The notes beneath the pieces are model-generated. The model did not search any database, was not told where the DNA came from, and saw nothing but the letters and a program-made list of their open reading frames with translations. This document shows, in pieces, positions 33,906 through 42,997 of a DNA stretch of 48,506 nucleotides (positions within the stretch are counted from its first letter, which is position 1; every line of letters starts with the position of its first letter). The DNA is taken from assembly GCA_045649455.1 (NCBI GenBank), contig JAZRPV010000026.1:1-48506 (forward strand), in the 5' to 3' direction. The stretch comes from JAEDES01 sp045649455 (lineage in GTDB: Bacteria; Bacillota_I; Bacilli_A; RF39; UBA660). The translations under genes and the position numbers were made by a program.

Positions 33906-35096
33906 ATGAGAGCATTAGTATTATCCGGAGGAGGTTCTAAAGGAGCCTACCAGATTGGAGTATGGAAAGCTTTAAGAGAATTAAACATTAAAATTGATAT
34001 TGTAACAGGAACATCTGCCGGAGCTTTAAATGCTGCTTTAATTACACAAAATACATATAGAAGAGCAATTGATACATGGAAGAAAATAAATTTAAATATT
34101 TTATTTGGTGAAGACGCCATCGAATCAGATGAAATAGTAGATTTATATAAATTATATGGAGAAAACTTCCTAAAAAATGGTGGTATGGATACTACAAAAA
34201 TACAAAAAATTATCAAAGACGCTCTAAAAACAAAAAGATTTTATAAATCAAAAATTGACTTTGGATTAGTAACATATAGTTTAACTAATAAAAAACCAAT
34301 GGAACTAACAAAATCCCAAATCAAACAACATTTATTAGATGATTATTTAATGGCATCCGCAACATGCTTCCCTGCTTTCCAAAAGAAAGAAATTAATGGT
34401 GAAGAATTTATTGATGGAGGCTACTATGATAACTTACCAATAAATCTTGCATTAAAAATGGGAGCTGACGAAATAATTGCAGTAGACTTATCAGCACCAG
34501 GATTTAAGAAAACTCCAAATAAAAAAGTAAAAACTATTACAATTAAACCAAAATCTAAATTAACAAATTTCTTAAACTTCTATGAAGAAGGAGCTAAAAG
34601 AAATATTGCTTTAGGTTACAATGATACAATGAAGACTTTTAATAAATTAGAAGGAAATCATTATACATTCAAAAAAGGTCAAATAGAAAAAAATAATAAT
34701 ATGTATCAACAAACATATGAACATATTATTAGTAAAGTATTAAGATTTAAAAATGCTACAAAAGACTTCTATAAACAATTAAAAATATCATCTGATATTC
34801 CAACCAAATTAGAAGATAAATTACTTTTAAGAGTAATGGAACTAGTTGCAAAAGACTTTAACATAGATGATACAAAAATATATACTTATAGATCTTTTAA
34901 TAGAGCCTTAAGAAAAGAATTAAAAAATAGAATTAAAGAACTAGATACAACAGAAACAAGAAAAACTAAGAAAACAGAAGTAGAATTATTCTTAGAAATG
35001 GAAAAAGGTAATTACAAAGAACTAAGAACTTTAGGATTATTAAATCCAATTGAATTATTAAAAGCTGTTTACTTATATACAATATGCGAGGACTAA
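33906..35096 (+). CDS. Patatin-like phospholipase/lipid acyl hydrolase
   Basis: A 396-aa protein with the Ser-Asp dyad of patatins: oxyanion loop GGGSKGAYQIG (8-18), nucleophile elbow GTSAG (S37), and DGGYYDNLPI (D170). Residues to about 240 form the patatin domain; the remaining 150 are a helical, basic extension without known motifs. It has no signal peptide, so it should act on membrane lipids from the cytoplasm. The start has an AAGGGTGAG site. The radical SAM gene begins 1 bp after its stop. Confidence 0.93.
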   Translation: MRALVLSGGGSKGAYQIGVWKALRELNIKIDIVTGTSAGALNAALITQNTYRRAIDTWKKINLNILFGEDAIESDEIVDLYKLYGENFLKNGGMDTTKIQKIIKDALKTKRFYKSKIDFGLVTYSLTNKKPMELTKSQIKQHLLDDYLMASATCFPAFQKKEINGEEFIDGGYYDNLPINLALKMGADEIIAVDLSAPGFKKTPNKKVKTITIKPKSKLTNFLNFYEEGAKRNIALGYNDTMKTFNKLEGNHYTFKKGQIEKNNNMYQQTYEHIISKVLRFKNATKDFYKQLKISSDIPTKLEDKLLLRVMELVAKDFNIDDTKIYTYRSFNRALRKELKNRIKELDTTETRKTKKTEVELFLEMEKGNYKELRTLGLLNPIELLKAVYLYTICED

Positions 35097-35097
35097 T

Positions 35098-36033
35098 ATG
35101 AAAAATAACTTTAAATACACCAATTCAAATAAACGTTATCATACTTTAGATTATTACTATAAAAATAGATTTAATAGTAAAATATTTAAAGTAAGTTTAA
35201 ATGCTAACTTTTCTTGTCCAAATATAGATGGAACTGTTGGCTATGGTGGTTGTATTTATTGTTCTAAATCAGGTAGTGGTGAATTTGCTGGTAATAAAGA
35301 AGATGAAATCGTAAAGCAATTCAATGCTGTAAAAAACATGATGTTAAAGAAATGGCCTAACGGAAAATATATTGGTTATTTTCAAGCCAGAACAAACACA
35401 CATGCACCTGTTGAAGTATTAAGAAAACTACATGATAAAATTCTAGAACAAGAAGGAATTATCGGATTAAATATCGGTACTAGACCAGATGCTATATCTG
35501 ATGAGTGCTTAGACTATCTAGATGAATTAAATAAAAAAACTTATCTAACTATTGAATTAGGTTTTCAAACATCTAAAGAATCAACATCTAAATTAATTAA
35601 TAGATGTCACTCTCTAGAATGTTTTGAAGATATGGTCAAAAAACTAAGAGAAAGAAATATAGATGTAGTTGTTCATATTATTAATGGACTTCCATACGAA
35701 ACAAAAGAAGATATGTTAAATACTGTGAGATATTTAAATAGTTTAGATATCCAAGGTATAAAAATACATATGCTAAGTATTTTAAAAGATACTCCTATTG
35801 AGTATATGTATCAAAGAGATAAATTTCACATTTTAACAAAAGAAGAATATATCGATATAACTATTTCTCAATTAGAATTACTTCGTCCAGAAATAGTAAT
35901 TCATAGAATAACAGGAGACCCAAAACTAGAAGATTTAATTGAACCACAATGGTTAGTAAAAAAATTCTGTGTTTTAAATGATATTGATAAAGAAATGGTA
36001 AAAAGAGATACTTATCAAGGAAGTAAACTATGA
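35098..36033 (+). CDS. YhcC/YtqA-type radical SAM protein (TIGR01212)
   Basis: A 311-aa protein whose N-terminal block CPNIDGTVGYGGCIYC (C40, C52, C55) is the 4Fe-4S/SAM site of the TIGR01212 group, followed by the glycine-rich SAM region and the YFQARTNTHAP block. The C-terminus carries VIHRITGDP. The biochemical reaction of this group is not established. Translation is probably coupled with patatin upstream (1-bp gap) and the DUF1294 gene downstream (4-bp overlap). Confidence 0.9.
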   Translation: MKNNFKYTNSNKRYHTLDYYYKNRFNSKIFKVSLNANFSCPNIDGTVGYGGCIYCSKSGSGEFAGNKEDEIVKQFNAVKNMMLKKWPNGKYIGYFQARTNTHAPVEVLRKLHDKILEQEGIIGLNIGTRPDAISDECLDYLDELNKKTYLTIELGFQTSKESTSKLINRCHSLECFEDMVKKLRERNIDVVVHIINGLPYETKEDMLNTVRYLNSLDIQGIKIHMLSILKDTPIEYMYQRDKFHILTKEEYIDITISQLELLRPEIVIHRITGDPKLEDLIEPQWLVKKFCVLNDIDKEMVKRDTYQGSKL

Positions 36034-36272
36034 TTTATTTAGTAATAATAAACATAATATCTTTCTTATCAATGGGTCTTGATAAATTCTTAGCAATAAT
36101 AAGTAAAAGAAGAATAAGTGAAAACACTCTACTCTTCTTAACATTAATTGGTGGTGGATTAGGAACACTAATTGGAATGTTTATATTTAGACATAAAATT
36201 AGAAAAATGAAATTTCAAATATTAGTTCCCCTATCACTTATAATTTTTTACATAATAAAAACCACTATTTAA
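36030..36272 (+). CDS. DUF1294 membrane protein
   Basis: An 80-aa protein with three hydrophobic helices and the DUF1294 consensus: MGLDKFLAIISKRRISENTLL then GGGLGTLIGMFIFRHKIRKMKF. Full length for the family. The function of the family is unknown. Last gene of the patatin/radical SAM operon; its ATG overlaps the preceding stop. Confidence 0.88.
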   Translation: MIYLVIINIISFLSMGLDKFLAIISKRRISENTLLFLTLIGGGLGTLIGMFIFRHKIRKMKFQILVPLSLIIFYIIKTTI

Positions 36273-36284
36273 TAGTGGTTTTTT
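36257..36284. terminator. Bidirectional terminator between DUF1294 and SPFH genes
   Basis: A stem of 9 bp plus A/T pairs (ACCACTATT 36261-36269 with AATAGTGGT 36271-36279), T-tract on both strands. Confidence 0.88.
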
Positions 36285-36286
36285 TA

Positions 36287-37264
36287 TTATTTACTTAATG
36301 TTTCTAAAAATTGTTTATTATTTACTGGTGTTGCAGCTGGTGCTACTGGAGCAGCTGGAGCAACTTCAGCATGTTTCTTTTTAGGATTATTAGCTGGAGC
36401 AGTTTCATGGAATGTAATTCCAGCTGTAGTTAAGTTTTGTAATTCACTTGGAACGATAATCTTAGTAGCTTGTCCATTCGCAACTTCAACCATTGCTTCA
36501 TAACTCTTATATTTTAATAATGGTTCATCCATTCCAACATCTTTTAGTAATTTTAAACCTTGAGCAGTTGCTTCTTGAATTTTTAAAATAGCAGCAGCTT
36601 GCCCTTCAGCTTCTCTAATTTGAGATTCTCTTTTAGCATCAGCTCTTAAGATAGCACTTTCTTTTTCTCCTTCAGCAATAAGGATAGCACTCTTTTTTTC
36701 TCCTTCTGCTTTAAGGATAGATTCACGTCTTTCACGTTCAGCACGCATTTGTTTTTCCATTGCTTCTTGAATATCTCTTGGTGGTAAAATATTTTTAACT
36801 TCTACACGGCTAACTCTAATTCCCCAAGGATCAGTAGCAACATCTAAGATTGATCTCATTTGTGTATTAATAACATCTCTTGATGTTAAAGTTTCATCTA
36901 ACTCTAAATCTCCGATAATGTTACGTAATGTTGTTGCAGTTAAATTTTCAATTGCACTAACTGGATTTTCAATACCATAAGTATATAGTTTTGGATCAGT
37001 AATATGGAAATATACTACTGTATCAATTTGCATTGTAACGTTATCTTCTGTAATAACTGGTTGTGGTGCGAAATCCTTTACAATTTCTTTTAAGTTTACT
37101 ATATTAGAAACTCTTTCGATAAATGGAATTACATAATGTAATCCTGTTTGCATAGTTCTATGATAAGCTCCAAGTCTTTCAATAACATATGCTTTTGATT
37201 GTGGGATAATTTTAACTCCTGTTAAACCAATAACAAGAATAACCCCTAAAATAATAAATGGCAT
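36287..37264 (-). CDS. SPFH-family protein (stomatin/QmcA-like)
   Basis: A 325-aa protein: membrane helix (about 2-18), SPFH domain (about 18-170, with IERVSNIVNLKEIVKDF and TLTSRDVINTQMRSILD), then a coiled-coil region containing tandem AEGEK repeats (about 178-235), and a flexible Ala/Pro tail with APAAPVAPAATP. SPFH proteins form oligomeric rings or cages in membrane domains. Its start codon shares one base with the stop of the NfeD gene upstream. NfeD-SPFH pairing is a widespread conserved operon. GGAGG precedes the ATG. Confidence 0.93.
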   Translation of the reverse strand: MPFIILGVILVIGLTGVKIIPQSKAYVIERLGAYHRTMQTGLHYVIPFIERVSNIVNLKEIVKDFAPQPVITEDNVTMQIDTVVYFHITDPKLYTYGIENPVSAIENLTATTLRNIIGDLELDETLTSRDVINTQMRSILDVATDPWGIRVSRVEVKNILPPRDIQEAMEKQMRAERERRESILKAEGEKKSAILIAEGEKESAILRADAKRESQIREAEGQAAAILKIQEATAQGLKLLKDVGMDEPLLKYKSYEAMVEVANGQATKIIVPSELQNLTTAGITFHETAPANNPKKKHAEVAPAAPVAPAATPVNNKQFLETLSK

Positions 37265-37689
37265 TATTTTTCCTCCTTCTTCTTCTCCACGATAAGTTTT
37301 GCTCCCTCAATACTCTTTATAATAACTTTACTTCCTTCTTTTATAGGTTCATCACTAGTTGCCATCCAGTTTTCACCAAACACTTTAACTCTACCATATT
37401 CATTAAAAGAAATCTCTTTAATAACTTCTCCTTCTTTACCAATAAGTCTATCGGTATTAGTAGGAATAAGTTCAGATAAATGAAATGCTTTTAATAATGG
37501 TTTAGTACAAAGTAAAGCAATAACTGATGTAATTACAAATACAGTAGATTGTATCCAAATATTTTCTACAACAAATGATAAAAATACTGTTACAAGTGCC
37601 CCAAAAGCAAACCATATTGTAACTAAATTAACCGTTGCAAACTCCACTACTAGAAGTAATAAAAAAATTATAAACCATCCTATAGTCAT
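37264..37689 (-). CDS. NfeD-like membrane protein
   Basis: A 141-aa short-form NfeD: three TM helices (about 4-24, 27-45, 48-66) and a C-terminal OB-fold domain (about 80-140, with RLIGKEGEVIKEI and GRVKVFGENWMATSDEPI). No protease domain. It is the partner of SPFH proteins in membrane organisation. Start ATG at 37689 with AGGGTGAG upstream. It has its own near-consensus promoter. Confidence 0.93.
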   Translation of the reverse strand: MTIGWFIIFLLLLVVEFATVNLVTIWFAFGALVTVFLSFVVENIWIQSTVFVITSVIALLCTKPLLKAFHLSELIPTNTDRLIGKEGEVIKEISFNEYGRVKVFGENWMATSDEPIKEGSKVIIKSIEGAKLIVEKKKEEK

Positions 37690-37709
37690 AAAAACTCACC
37701 CTTAAGTTT

Positions 37710-37738
37710 ATTATATGATATAGACCCCTATTTTTCAA
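37710..37738 (-). promoter_or_regulatory. Sigma-A promoter of the nfeD-SPFH operon
   Basis: TTGAAA, 17 bp, TATAAT on the minus strand. Confidence 0.8.
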
Positions 37739-37751
37739 TAAAAATTTATCC

Positions 37752-37780
37752 TTGTTAATCACTAGAAAATAATATATAAT
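37752..37780 (+). promoter_or_regulatory. Sigma-A promoter of the Ig-like protein gene
   Basis: TTGTTA, 17 bp, TATAAT on the plus strand, divergent from and 13 bp away from the nfeD promoter. Confidence 0.78.
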
Positions 37781-37808
37781 TATGTATATAATAAGAAGGA
37801 GTTTTAGA

Positions 37809-38534
37809 ATGACGAACAAAGAACGCCGAGCATTAAGTATAACAATCGCTACTTGTGGAATCATGTTAATTGGAAGCGGTCTTATTATGACTACTACTAA
37901 TACAACTACGATCAAAAAGCAATATAGTGTTGAAATAAGTCAAAAACGCGTTGCTTCAGCAAAAGTAAATTTAATAAAATTAAAAGATATGGAATTAGAA
38001 GTAGGAACACCATTAAGTGTTAATGTTCAAGATTACTTAGAAGACCCAGAAGAACTAGAAACATCTGTAATAAAAGCACTAAAACTAGATACTTCTGCAA
38101 TTAATGCAAGTGAGCCAGGTACTTATACATATACAATTCAATTTAAAAAGAAAAAATATAATGGTACTTTTAAAATAAAAGAAAAACAATTGCCACAAAT
38201 GCAATTTACACTAAAAGAAATATCAATTCCAAAAGGAACTGCACTTTCAACTGATTTAAGTACATATGTAGTACAAACATTAACAGATGAAATCAAAAAT
38301 AATACTACTCTAGATTTAAGTAGTGTTAATGCTGCTCAAGTTGGAGTATATCAATATTCTGTATCATACAATGGTCAAACTTTTGTCTCAACAATTAATG
38401 TTTATAATCAAACAGTAATTACACCAAATACACCAGAAGTTACACCAGATCCAGTTGAACCAACTACTCCAGTTGAAACACCTGTAGCTGATGAAAAAAC
38501 AGATGAACCTACTGAACCAGTAGCAACTGAATAA
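37809..38534 (+). CDS. Membrane-anchored Ig-like surface protein with Pro/Thr-rich tail
   Basis: A 241-aa protein with an N-terminal TM segment (about 8-28) that may stay as an anchor, then two similar Ig-like modules (about 50-118 and 122-200). Each begins with MELEVGTPLS or EISIPKGTALS and ends with a GTYTYTI or GVYQYSV strand. A low-complexity Pro/Thr/Glu tail (TPEVTPDPVEPTTPVETP...) ends without a sorting signal. The tail resembles wall-spanning stalks, but here it is at the far end. GAAGGAG precedes the ATG at 37809. The function is unknown. Confidence 0.7.
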   Translation: MTNKERRALSITIATCGIMLIGSGLIMTTTNTTTIKKQYSVEISQKRVASAKVNLIKLKDMELEVGTPLSVNVQDYLEDPEELETSVIKALKLDTSAINASEPGTYTYTIQFKKKKYNGTFKIKEKQLPQMQFTLKEISIPKGTALSTDLSTYVVQTLTDEIKNNTTLDLSSVNAAQVGVYQYSVSYNGQTFVSTINVYNQTVITPNTPEVTPDPVEPTTPVETPVADEKTDEPTEPVATE

Positions 38535-38542
38535 GAAATGTC

Positions 38543-38568
38543 AAAAGAAGAGTCAACTCTTCTTTTTT
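38543..38568 (+). terminator. Terminator of the Ig-like protein gene
   Basis: A 10-bp stem AAAAGAAGAG/CTCTTCTTTT with loop TCAA and T-tract. Confidence 0.88.
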
Positions 38569-38648
38569 TATATTAAAAAAATTGATAATTTTTAAAATTT
38601 AGAGTAACTTAAAGATAGGAGTAAAATTTTTGATTTTGGAGGGATGAT

Positions 38649-39722
38649 ATGTCAAAAATAAGAGTTGTTCAATATGGAACAGGAAAGATGTCTGTATACA
38701 CAATGAGATATGTATACGAGAAAGGAGCAGAAATCGTTGGAGCACTAGATATTAATCCAGCAGTAATTGGAAAAGATATCGGTGAAATCATGGGATGTGA
38801 AGAAAAAGGAGTTAAAGTTACTTCAGTAGAAAAAGCAGAAGAACTATTAACTGAATTAAAACCAGACGTAGTAATCGTAACTACAATGAGTTTATTAAGT
38901 GACCTTGAAGATCCACTTATGTTATGTGCTAGATTAGGATTAAATGCTATCACTACATGTGAAGAAGCATTCTACTCTTACAATTCTAACCCAGTGTTAT
39001 CTAATAAGATCAACGAATTAGCAGTTAAAAACAACTGTACTATTACAGGATCTGGATACCAAGATATTTATTGGGGTGAATTAATCAGTGCCATCGCTGG
39101 TTCAACACATAATATTACAAAAATTAAAGGTAGTTCTTCATATAACGTAGAAGACTACGGAATCGCACTTGCTGAAGCTCATGGTTCAGGATTAACATTA
39201 GAAGAATTCGATGAAAAAATCGCTAGTGTTGACCGTATGAGTAAAGAAGAAAGAGACGAACTAATTAATGGTGGAACTTACTCGCCATCATATATGTGGA
39301 ACGTAAACGGATGGTTAGCTGGAAAACTTGGATTAACAGTAACATCTCAAACACAAAAATGTGTACCAATGACTTACCCAGAAGATATTGAATCTTCAAC
39401 ATTAGGTATGACTGTTAAAGCAGGAGACGCTACAGGAATGAGCGCTATTGTTACAACAGAAACTGCTGAAGGAATTGTTATCGAATCTGAATGTATTGGT
39501 AAAGTTTATGGACCAGATGAATTCGATAAAAATGAATGGACAGTTATGGGAGAACCTGAAACTACAATCGTAGTAAACCGTCCAGCTACTGTAGAATTAA
39601 CATGTGCTACAATAGTTAATAGATTACCAGACGTAATCAATGCAAAACCAGGATTCATTCCAACACATGAAATGGATGAATTAATGTACAGACCAAAATC
39701 ATTAGATACATACTTAAAATAA
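38649..39722 (+). CDS. 2,4-diaminopentanoate dehydrogenase-like oxidoreductase
   Basis: A 357-aa NAD(P)-dependent enzyme of the dihydrodipicolinate reductase-like fold. VVQYGTGKMS (6-15) is the nucleotide-binding loop; GALDINPAVIGKDIGEIMG and the TTCEEAFYSY and GSGYQDIYWGEL blocks are those of 2,4-diaminopentanoate dehydrogenase (Ord), which acts in ornithine fermentation. The other genes of that pathway (ortAB, oraSE) are not in the window, so the substrate could differ. The codon use (many ATC, GAC, AAC) is unlike most neighbours and suggests high expression or transfer. GGAGGG precedes the ATG. Confidence 0.8.
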   Translation: MSKIRVVQYGTGKMSVYTMRYVYEKGAEIVGALDINPAVIGKDIGEIMGCEEKGVKVTSVEKAEELLTELKPDVVIVTTMSLLSDLEDPLMLCARLGLNAITTCEEAFYSYNSNPVLSNKINELAVKNNCTITGSGYQDIYWGELISAIAGSTHNITKIKGSSSYNVEDYGIALAEAHGSGLTLEEFDEKIASVDRMSKEERDELINGGTYSPSYMWNVNGWLAGKLGLTVTSQTQKCVPMTYPEDIESSTLGMTVKAGDATGMSAIVTTETAEGIVIESECIGKVYGPDEFDKNEWTVMGEPETTIVVNRPATVELTCATIVNRLPDVINAKPGFIPTHEMDELMYRPKSLDTYLK

Positions 39723-39743
39723 TAAAAAAAGAAACAAACAAAA

Positions 39744-39776
39744 AAACATCTGACAGAAACACAGATGTTTTTTTTA
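39744..39776. terminator. Terminator between the dehydrogenase and fhs genes
   Basis: A 9-bp stem AAACATCTG/CAGATGTTT (39744-39752 with 39762-39770) followed by a T-tract on the plus strand; A-rich 5' flank could serve fhs on the other strand. Confidence 0.85.
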
Positions 39777-39781
39777 TTGTC

Positions 39782-41398
39782 TTAAGATAATCCTACGATT
39801 TCTCCATCAACTAAATCAATTTTTTCATAACTAGGAACTCTAGATAACCCAGGCATTGTCATAATATCACCTAGTAATACAGTAATAAATCCTGCACCAT
39901 TATATAAACAAATATCTTTTACGTTTACCTCAAAATCAACAGGAGCCCCTACTTTCTTTTGATCATCAGAGAAAGAATATTGAGTCTTTGCAATACAAAT
40001 AGGTAAATCCTTAATACCATTCTTTTCAAAACTATTTAATTTATCAAGAGCAAGTTCACTAAAATTAACTCCCTTTGCATGATATATCTCAGTTGCTACT
40101 TTTCTAACCTTTTCTTTAAAACTATCAGAATCATTATAAATTAATGAGAAGTTATAATCTTTAGAACAACTATCTATAACAACATTAGCTACATCAATTG
40201 CTCCTTCTCCTCCATCTACATAAGCAGTACTTGTAGAAACTACAACATCTAACTCCTTACAATAATCACTTACTATTTTAATTTCATCGTCTGTATCACT
40301 TGCAAATTTGTTAATACAAACAACTACATTAACACCATATTTCTTAAGATTAGAAATATGTCTTTCTAAATTACAAAGTCCATTCTTTAATGCAGCATCA
40401 TTAGGATTTAATACTTCATCTTTACTAACTCCACCATGATATTTTAAAGCCTTTATAGTAGCTACTAAAACCACTGTATCAGGACTTAATCCATTAAGAC
40501 GACACTTTATATCTAAAAACTTTTCTGCCCCTAAGTCAGCTCCAAAACCAGCCTCAGTAATAACATAATCACCAAGTTCTAAACCAATATTAGTAGCCAT
40601 AATACTATTACATCCATGAGCAATATTAGCAAAAGGTCCACCATGAATAATAACAGGAGTTCCTTCTAATGTTTGAACTAAGTTAGGCATAATTGCATCT
40701 TTTAATAAAACACTCATAGATCCTTCTACTTTTAAATCTTTAGCATAAATAAATTCATCATTACTATTTAAACCAACAACTATATTACCAAGTCTATATT
40801 TTAAATCATCAAGATCCTTAGCTAAACATAATAAAGCCATAATTTCACTAGCAGCAGTAATTGTAAAACTATCTTCTCTACTACCTAAATTAATATTTCT
40901 TAAAGCTCTATCATTAACATCTAAACATCTTTTAAATAAAACTTTCTTAAAATCTAAACTATTACCAAAATAAATATGATTATCAATAGCAGAACATAAC
41001 AAATTATTAGCAGAAGTAATCGCATGAAAATCCCCAGTAAAATGAAGATTAATATCTTCCATAGGAATAACTTGACTTCTACCTCCACCAGTTGCTCCAC
41101 CTTTTATACCAAACACAGGTCCCATTGAAGGTTCTCTTAATACTGCAACAACTTTCTTCCCCAGTTTATTCATTGCATCTGCAAGACCAATACTTACAGT
41201 AGTCTTCCCTTCTCCAAGTGGAGTTGGACTAATCGCAGTAACTAAAACTAATTTTCCATTTCTTTTTGTAGGATTATATTTAATCTTAGCTTTATCAAAA
41301 CCATAATAAACTAAGTTAGAATCATCAAGACCAATCTTTTTACCAATTTCTTTAATATTTAAACCTTCTACACTTCTAGCAATCTCTATATCTGTCAT
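39782..41398 (-). CDS. fhs: Formate--tetrahydrofolate ligase
   Basis: Makes 10-formyl-THF from formate, ATP and tetrahydrofolate, feeding purine and formyl-Met synthesis. At 538 aa it is slightly short for the family (about 555). Conserved blocks: TPLGEGKTT P-loop (59-67), REPSMGPVFGIKGGATGGG, ITAANN-like (ITSANN), EAGFGADLGAEKF, and GDIMTMPGLSRVPSY near the end. Start ATG with AGAGAGGTG upstream. Single-gene unit. Confidence 0.97.
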   Translation of the reverse strand: MTDIEIARSVEGLNIKEIGKKIGLDDSNLVYYGFDKAKIKYNPTKRNGKLVLVTAISPTPLGEGKTTVSIGLADAMNKLGKKVVAVLREPSMGPVFGIKGGATGGGRSQVIPMEDINLHFTGDFHAITSANNLLCSAIDNHIYFGNSLDFKKVLFKRCLDVNDRALRNINLGSREDSFTITAASEIMALLCLAKDLDDLKYRLGNIVVGLNSNDEFIYAKDLKVEGSMSVLLKDAIMPNLVQTLEGTPVIIHGGPFANIAHGCNSIMATNIGLELGDYVITEAGFGADLGAEKFLDIKCRLNGLSPDTVVLVATIKALKYHGGVSKDEVLNPNDAALKNGLCNLERHISNLKKYGVNVVVCINKFASDTDDEIKIVSDYCKELDVVVSTSTAYVDGGEGAIDVANVVIDSCSKDYNFSLIYNDSDSFKEKVRKVATEIYHAKGVNFSELALDKLNSFEKNGIKDLPICIAKTQYSFSDDQKKVGAPVDFEVNVKDICLYNGAGFITVLLGDIMTMPGLSRVPSYEKIDLVDGEIVGLS

Positions 41399-41538
41399 TT
41401 TATCACCTCTCTCTAATTATACAATAAATATACTAAACTTGTATTTTAAAATACTATTTTTACCCAAAAAACTAATTTTCATAAACTAAAAAAATAAATA
41501 TACACAATCACTTTTATACAAATAATTAAAAACCCTCA

Positions 41539-41572
41539 TTTGATAATAAATAAACTTCTTGTTATTATCAAA
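41539..41572 (+). repeat. 11-bp inverted repeat upstream of the adhesin gene
   Basis: TTTGATAATAA (41539-41549) and TTATTATCAAA (41562-41572) are perfect complements, separated by 12 nt, 28 bp before the adhesin start. No T-tract follows, so it is not a terminator; operator or 5' RNA stem is possible. The surrounding 41399-41599 stretch holds nothing else I can support. Confidence 0.65.
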
Positions 41573-41599
41573 AACATTAAGAAAACAAGGAGGGATTTT

Positions 41600-42997
41600 A
41601 TGAAAAAAATATTACTTTTCTTAATACTAGTTTTCACATCATTTATATCAGTAAATGCACAATCACATTCGTTCTTTGAAGGAGAATACATTGATAATAT
41701 TTATATGAATCGACTAAAAGATAATATAATTGATTATCAACAAGCTAGAATATTTAGACATTCTAAATCATTCGCACCATCATATTGTATAGAACCATAC
41801 TCTACATTTAATACTGGAGCATTATACTATCAAACTGATAATCCACCTAACCTTACAAATGAGCAAATAGAAAGAATTAAATTAATTTCTTATTATGGTT
41901 GGGGTTACAAAGATCACTCAGATCAAAAATGGTATGCAATTGCCCAATTTATGATTTGGGAAGCATCATATCCACATGCTCAATACTATTTTTCAGATAC
42001 TTTAGCTGGTCCTAAAGTAATAAAATATACATCTGAAATAAATGAAATAAACAAACTAATAAATAACCACAAACAACAACCATCTTTTGAAACAACTAAT
42101 ATTACAGATAAAACAAATAAAACTATCATTCTAAAAGATAAAAATAATACATTAGATAAATACAAAGTAACATCTAATAATGCAACAATTGAAAATAACA
42201 ATTTAATAATTAAAAATCTAAATCCAGGAACTCATACTATTAATTTAGAACAAAAACTAGAAGGAAGTTCAAAAAGTGAATTTTATGTATCAGGTAATTC
42301 TCAAAATCTAATAACTATAGGATATCCAGATCCAATAAAACTATCAATAACAGTAAATATACAAGAAACAAAACTTTCTATAAAAAAAATTGACAAAGAT
42401 ACAAAAACAAACAATCCACAACCTAATACTTCTTTAGCAGGAGCAGTATTTGAACTATATAAAGATAACAAATTATTAAAAGAAATAAAACTTGAAGAAA
42501 CAAAATTAGAATTAAAAGATTTAGATTATGGAAATTACTACATAAAAGAAAAAACTCCAGGTACAGGATATCAATTAAACACTAATACTTATAAATTTAA
42601 TATTACAAAAGAAAATCCTACTGCAGACATAACTATAGAAAATGAAGTAATAAAAAAAGAAATAGAAATTACAAAGTTATATGGAACAGGTAATGACTTT
42701 AAACCTGAAGAAAATATAAACTTCAACATTTATGATGAAGAAGATAATTTAATAAAAACAATTATAACTGATAAAAATGGTAAAGCATCAATCATTCTTC
42801 AATATGGAAAATACACAATAAAACAAATGACAACAACTGAAGGATTTGAAAAAATAGAACCAATAGAATTAGAAATAAAAGATACTAAAAAAGAAGAATT
42901 TACATTAAAAGATTATAAAATACCTGTACCAGATACATATAAAGAATTGAATATATTTGAACTATTATGGCAAAAATTAAAATCATTATTCTCCTAA
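41600..42997 (+). CDS. Secreted thioester-domain adhesin with two SpaA/Cna-B domains
   Basis: A 465-aa exported protein. Signal peptide 1-20 (ends VNA). A thioester (TQXA-type) domain covers about 22-160: the cysteine C63 in SYCIEPYSTF and the glutamine Q116 in WYAIAQFMIWE are placed as in domains that bind host or surface amines covalently. A beta linker (about 165-250) follows, then SpaA/Cna-B 1 (258-349) with isopeptide candidates K263 and E317, and Cna-B 2 (354-440) with K359 and Q409 in place of Glu. The end is IPVPDTYKELN (441-451) plus an amphipathic helix, with no LPXTG, TM helix or basic tail. AGGAGGG precedes the ATG at 41600. Confidence 0.85.
   Translation: MKKILLFLILVFTSFISVNAQSHSFFEGEYIDNIYMNRLKDNIIDYQQARIFRHSKSFAPSYCIEPYSTFNTGALYYQTDNPPNLTNEQIERIKLISYYGWGYKDHSDQKWYAIAQFMIWEASYPHAQYYFSDTLAGPKVIKYTSEINEINKLINNHKQQPSFETTNITDKTNKTIILKDKNNTLDKYKVTSNNATIENNNLIIKNLNPGTHTINLEQKLEGSSKSEFYVSGNSQNLITIGYPDPIKLSITVNIQETKLSIKKIDKDTKTNNPQPNTSLAGAVFELYKDNKLLKEIKLEETKLELKDLDYGNYYIKEKTPGTGYQLNTNTYKFNITKENPTADITIENEVIKKEIEITKLYGTGNDFKPEENINFNIYDEEDNLIKTIITDKNGKASIILQYGKYTIKQMTTTEGFEKIEPIELEIKDTKKEEFTLKDYKIPVPDTYKELNIFELLWQKLKSLFS

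Noticed and set aside
36660..36730. DNA repeat in the SPFH gene.
   Set aside because: It reflects tandem AEGEK coiled-coil repeats in the protein, common in SPFH proteins, and not a mobile or CRISPR repeat.
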